Assembly (NCBI GenBank): GCA_964395045.1
Contig: CAYNBE010000067.1
Span: forward strand, 1-15,367
Direction of reading: 5' to 3'
Source of the DNA: UBA1413 sp964395045
Lineage (GTDB): Bacteria; Bacteroidota; Bacteroidia; Bacteroidales; Prolixibacteraceae
Length of the DNA stretch: 15,367 bases
Under the pieces are notes generated by a model. It was not told where the DNA came from. It made no database searches and worked only from the letters and a program-made list of their open reading frames with translations. Position numbers and translations under genes: made by a program. Each line of letters opens with the position of its first letter. Within the stretch, counting starts at the first letter, position 1. Of this stretch, positions 12,867 to 15,367 are shown one piece after another.

Positions 12867-15367
12867 TCAATATTCACCCCAGCTCTTCACAGGAAGCGGC
12901 TCGGAGCGATACCTGCAGATGGCATAAACATATGCGCTGGCCACCCGCGAATTTGTGATGAGCGGAACATTGTAATCGATGGCAGTCCTCCGGATAGCAT
13001 ATCCGTTCCGAAGCTCCCTCCTGGTCAGGTTTTTCGGGATATTGATCACCAGGTCAATTTTTTTGGCCTTCAGGAATTCAACAGTATTGGGGTGGCGGTC
13101 TTCCTCATCGGGCCAGTGAAGGAGCGTGTTTTCCACACTGTTTTCGTTCAGGAAACGATGAGTGCCTTCGGTGGCATAGAGGTGGTAACCCCTTTCTTTC
13201 AACATCCTGGCACTTGAAAGCAGTTCAATTTTTGAACGCGACGGCCCCGAAGAGATCAGGATACTTTTCCCGGGAATCTGATAGCCTACCGAGAGCATGG
13301 CTTTCAGCAATGCTTCATAAAAATTCTCTCCAATGCATCCCACTTCACCGGTTGATGCCATATCAACCCCAAGTACCGGATCGGCATTCAGTAACCTGGC
13401 AAATGAAAACTGCGGTGCTTTCACGCCAACATAATCAAGTTCGAAAAGCGACTTGTCGGGTTTTTGAACTTTTTTTCCGAGCATCACCTTTGTTGCCAGT
13501 TCAATCAGGTTCAGCTTCATAACTTTTGAAACAAACGGGAAGCTTCTTGATGCCCTGAGATTGCATTCGATCACCTTGATATCGTTGTCCTTTGCAAGAA
13601 ACTGCATGTTAAAGGGACCTGTGATCTGAAGAGCAGCACTGATCTGCCTTGAGATTTTCTTAACACGCCTGATGGTTTCCACATAGAGTTTCTGGGGTGG
13701 GAAGACAATCGTGGCATCGCCAGAATGGACCCCAGCAAATTCAACATGTTCCGAAATGGCATAGGCGATCATCTCTCCTCCGTCGGCAACGGCATCTATT
13801 TCAATTTCTTTGGCCTGTTCAATAAACTCGCTCACCACTACTGGGTGCTCTTTGGAAACCTCCACCGCCATTTGCAGGAAATGCTCAAGCTGGTCGTTGT
13901 TCGACACCACCTTCATGGCAGCACCGGAAAGAACATAGGATGGTCTGATCAGAACCGGGTACCCCACCTTTCCGATGAACCTGTTGATTTCCTGGATCGT
14001 GGAAAGTTTTGCCCACCTCGGCTGATCCACTCCAAGCTCATCGAGGAGAGAGGAAAACTTGTCGCGGTCTTCAGCCTTGTCGATATGGACAGGGGATGTT
14101 CCCAACACCGGCACATTCTGACGGTACAGCTTCATAGCCAGGTTGTTTGGAATTTGTCCTCCCACTGAAACAATGACACCAAGCGGCTGCTCTAATTCCA
14201 CAATATCGAGTACCCTTTCGAAACTCAGTTCATCAAAATAAAGACGGTCGCAGGTATCATAATCCGTGCTGACGGTTTCAGGATTGTAATTGATCATCAC
14301 CGACCGGAAACCCTGGTCATGAATCGTATTCACTGCATTGACCGAACACCAGTCAAACTCGACAGAACTGCCGATCCGGTAAGCACCCGAACCCAGAACG
14401 ATCACCGATTTGCCGTCGCAGTTATACTCCGGATCACTGCTGGTACCGTTGTATGTCACATACAGGTAATTGGTCATGGCCGGATATTCCCCTGCCAGGG
14501 TGTCGATCTGCTTTACGACAGGCACAACACCTGTTTCCTTTCGAAACCTTCTGATCTTCAGGATATCATCTTCAATTTTTTTATTCGGTGATTTCAACAC
14601 CAGACGGGCAATCTGGAAATCGGAAAAACCCCTTTTTTTACACTCAAGCAACAGCTCCCGCGGAAGTGATTCTAAAGTATTATATTGTAAAAGCTCATTT
14701 CCCAGGTCAAAAATATTCCGGAGCCTGCCCAGAAACCAACGGTCGATTTTCGTCAGATGAAAAACTTCTTCCAGTGAATACCCCTGGTGAAAAGCTTCAG
14801 CAATGGCAAAGATTCGGAGATCGGTAGGATTTGTCAGTTCCTCCCTGATCTGGTCTATCCTGATCTGATCGCGGTTTCCCACGAATCCGTGCATCCCGAT
14901 GCCGACCATCCGGATACCTTTCTGGATGGCTTCCTCGAAGGTGCGTCCGATGGCCATGATCTCACCCACACTTTTCATGGAACTTCCGATGTTCTTTGAT
15001 ACACCGGTAAACTTGTTCAAGTCCCATCGCGGGACCTTGACGACACAGTAATCGAGTGCCGGTTCAAAACAGGCTGTTGTTACCTTTGTTACGGAGTTTT
15101 TCATCTGGTGCAATCCGAAACCGAGCCCCAGTTTGGCTGCCACAAACGCAAGCGGATATCCGGTCGCTTTCGATGCAAGGGCCGATGAACGGGAGAGGCG
15201 TGCATTCACCTCAATTACCCGGTAATCGTCAGAGTTCGGATCAAGGGCAAACTGGACGTTGCACTCCCCGACCACTCCCACCCTCCTGATGATCCTGATC
15301 GAAATCGCCCTCAACTCGTGGTACTCCCTGTTGGTGAGGGTTTGCGACGGGGCTACCACAATGCTTT
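12867..15367 (-). CDS. carB: Carbamoyl-phosphate synthase large subunit, 5' end outside window
   Basis: Makes carbamoyl phosphate from ammonia delivered by the glutaminase subunit, bicarbonate and two ATP, for pyrimidines and arginine. The frame runs to the right edge; the GTG at 15357-15359 is internal (AGC ATT precede it), and about 240 residues are missing compared with a normal chain of about 1,070. Counting from that GTG, the end of the first ATP-grasp unit lies at 1-160 (IEVNARLSRSSALASKATGY, 50-69). The helical oligomerisation domain follows at about 160-300. The second synthetase unit starts near 318 (VLGSGAYRIGSSVEFDWC) with its ATP-grasp at about 435-640, including RPSYVLSGAAM and IECNLRASRSFPFVSK. 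The MGS-like allosteric domain runs from about 697 to 830. Several motifs are closer to eukaryotic CAD/CPS1 than to E. coli CarB. carA is not visible and may lie beyond the right edge. Confidence 0.95.
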   Translation of the reverse strand, partial: SIVVAPSQTLTNREYHELRAISIRIIRRVGVVGECNVQFALDPNSDDYRVIEVNARLSRSSALASKATGYPLAFVAAKLGLGFGLHQMKNSVTKVTTACFEPALDYCVVKVPRWDLNKFTGVSKNIGSSMKSVGEIMAIGRTFEEAIQKGIRMVGIGMHGFVGNRDQIRIDQIREELTNPTDLRIFAIAEAFHQGYSLEEVFHLTKIDRWFLGRLRNIFDLGNELLQYNTLESLPRELLLECKKRGFSDFQIARLVLKSPNKKIEDDILKIRRFRKETGVVPVVKQIDTLAGEYPAMTNYLYVTYNGTSSDPEYNCDGKSVIVLGSGAYRIGSSVEFDWCSVNAVNTIHDQGFRSVMINYNPETVSTDYDTCDRLYFDELSFERVLDIVELEQPLGVIVSVGGQIPNNLAMKLYRQNVPVLGTSPVHIDKAEDRDKFSSLLDELGVDQPRWAKLSTIQEINRFIGKVGYPVLIRPSYVLSGAAMKVVSNNDQLEHFLQMAVEVSKEHPVVVSEFIEQAKEIEIDAVADGGEMIAYAISEHVEFAGVHSGDATIVFPPQKLYVETIRRVKKISRQISAALQITGPFNMQFLAKDNDIKVIECNLRASRSFPFVSKVMKLNLIELATKVMLGKKVQKPDKSLFELDYVGVKAPQFSFARLLNADPVLGVDMASTGEVGCIGENFYEALLKAMLSVGYQIPGKSILISSGPSRSKIELLSSARMLKERGYHLYATEGTHRFLNENSVENTLLHWPDEEDRHPNTVEFLKAKKIDLVINIPKNLTRRELRNGYAIRRTAIDYNVPLITNSRVASAYVYAICRYRSEPLPVKSWGEY

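Noticed and set aside
12516..13217. Open frame of 233 codons on the plus strand across the ccsBA start and the carB end
   Set aside because: It is antisense to two clearly conserved genes and shows no protein family pattern.
1..15367. CRISPR arrays, tRNA or rRNA genes, insertion sequences, phage or defence genes
   Set aside because: No regularly spaced repeats, cloverleaf, transposase or integrase pattern was seen; neighbours all look like vertically inherited core genes.

Overview
The window looks like a chromosomal segment of a Bacteroidota bacterium, probably of the Bacteroidales/Marinilabiliales type. Three things point there. First, a DUF4290 protein, a family known essentially only from this phylum. 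Second, a cytochrome c synthase with ResB and CcsA fused in one chain of more than 1,000 residues. Third, exact copies of the Bacteroidota promoter -7 box (TAnnTTTG), with almost no Shine-Dalgarno sequences. The content is mostly housekeeping. I see no rRNA, tRNA, insertion sequence, integrase, CRISPR array or phage gene, and coding style is uniform from end to end.

Left part (1-4469). A secreted protein of unknown function runs off the left edge on the minus strand. It is divergent from a UvrD/PcrA helicase gene. A DUF4290 gene with its own promoter follows, then a gap of 326 bases in which I recognise nothing, then a short exported TlpA-like thioredoxin.

Middle (4470-6464). grpE and dnaJ form a tight two-gene unit with a good promoter and an A-rich leader. 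They encode the nucleotide exchange factor and J-protein of the DnaK chaperone cycle; dnaK itself is not in the window.

Right part (6465-15367). Five genes lie on the minus strand. In transcription order they are carB (5' end outside the window), the fused CcsBA cytochrome c synthase, an M20 metallopeptidase of the ArgE/DapE type, a DUF1460 lipoprotein (putative cell-wall amidase), and a GH105 unsaturated rhamnogalacturonyl hydrolase. Gaps are 30, 67, 90 and 62 bases, so some read-through is likely, but the M20 gene appears to have its own promoter. The GH105 and dnaJ genes meet tail to tail with no base between their stop codons.

Functionally the window mixes DNA repair, protein folding, periplasmic redox and heme chemistry (TlpA-like protein, CcsBA), carbamoyl phosphate and probably arginine synthesis (CarB, M20), and envelope or polysaccharide hydrolysis (DUF1460, GH105). 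I found no convincing undescribed multi-gene system. The most notable points are a CarB whose diagnostic motifs resemble the eukaryotic CAD/CPS1 type, an uncharacterised periplasmic domain inside CcsBA, the zero-base convergent junction, and promoters that move several gene starts downstream of the longest reading frame. Family assignments and motif comparisons rest on recall of the families, not on a search.
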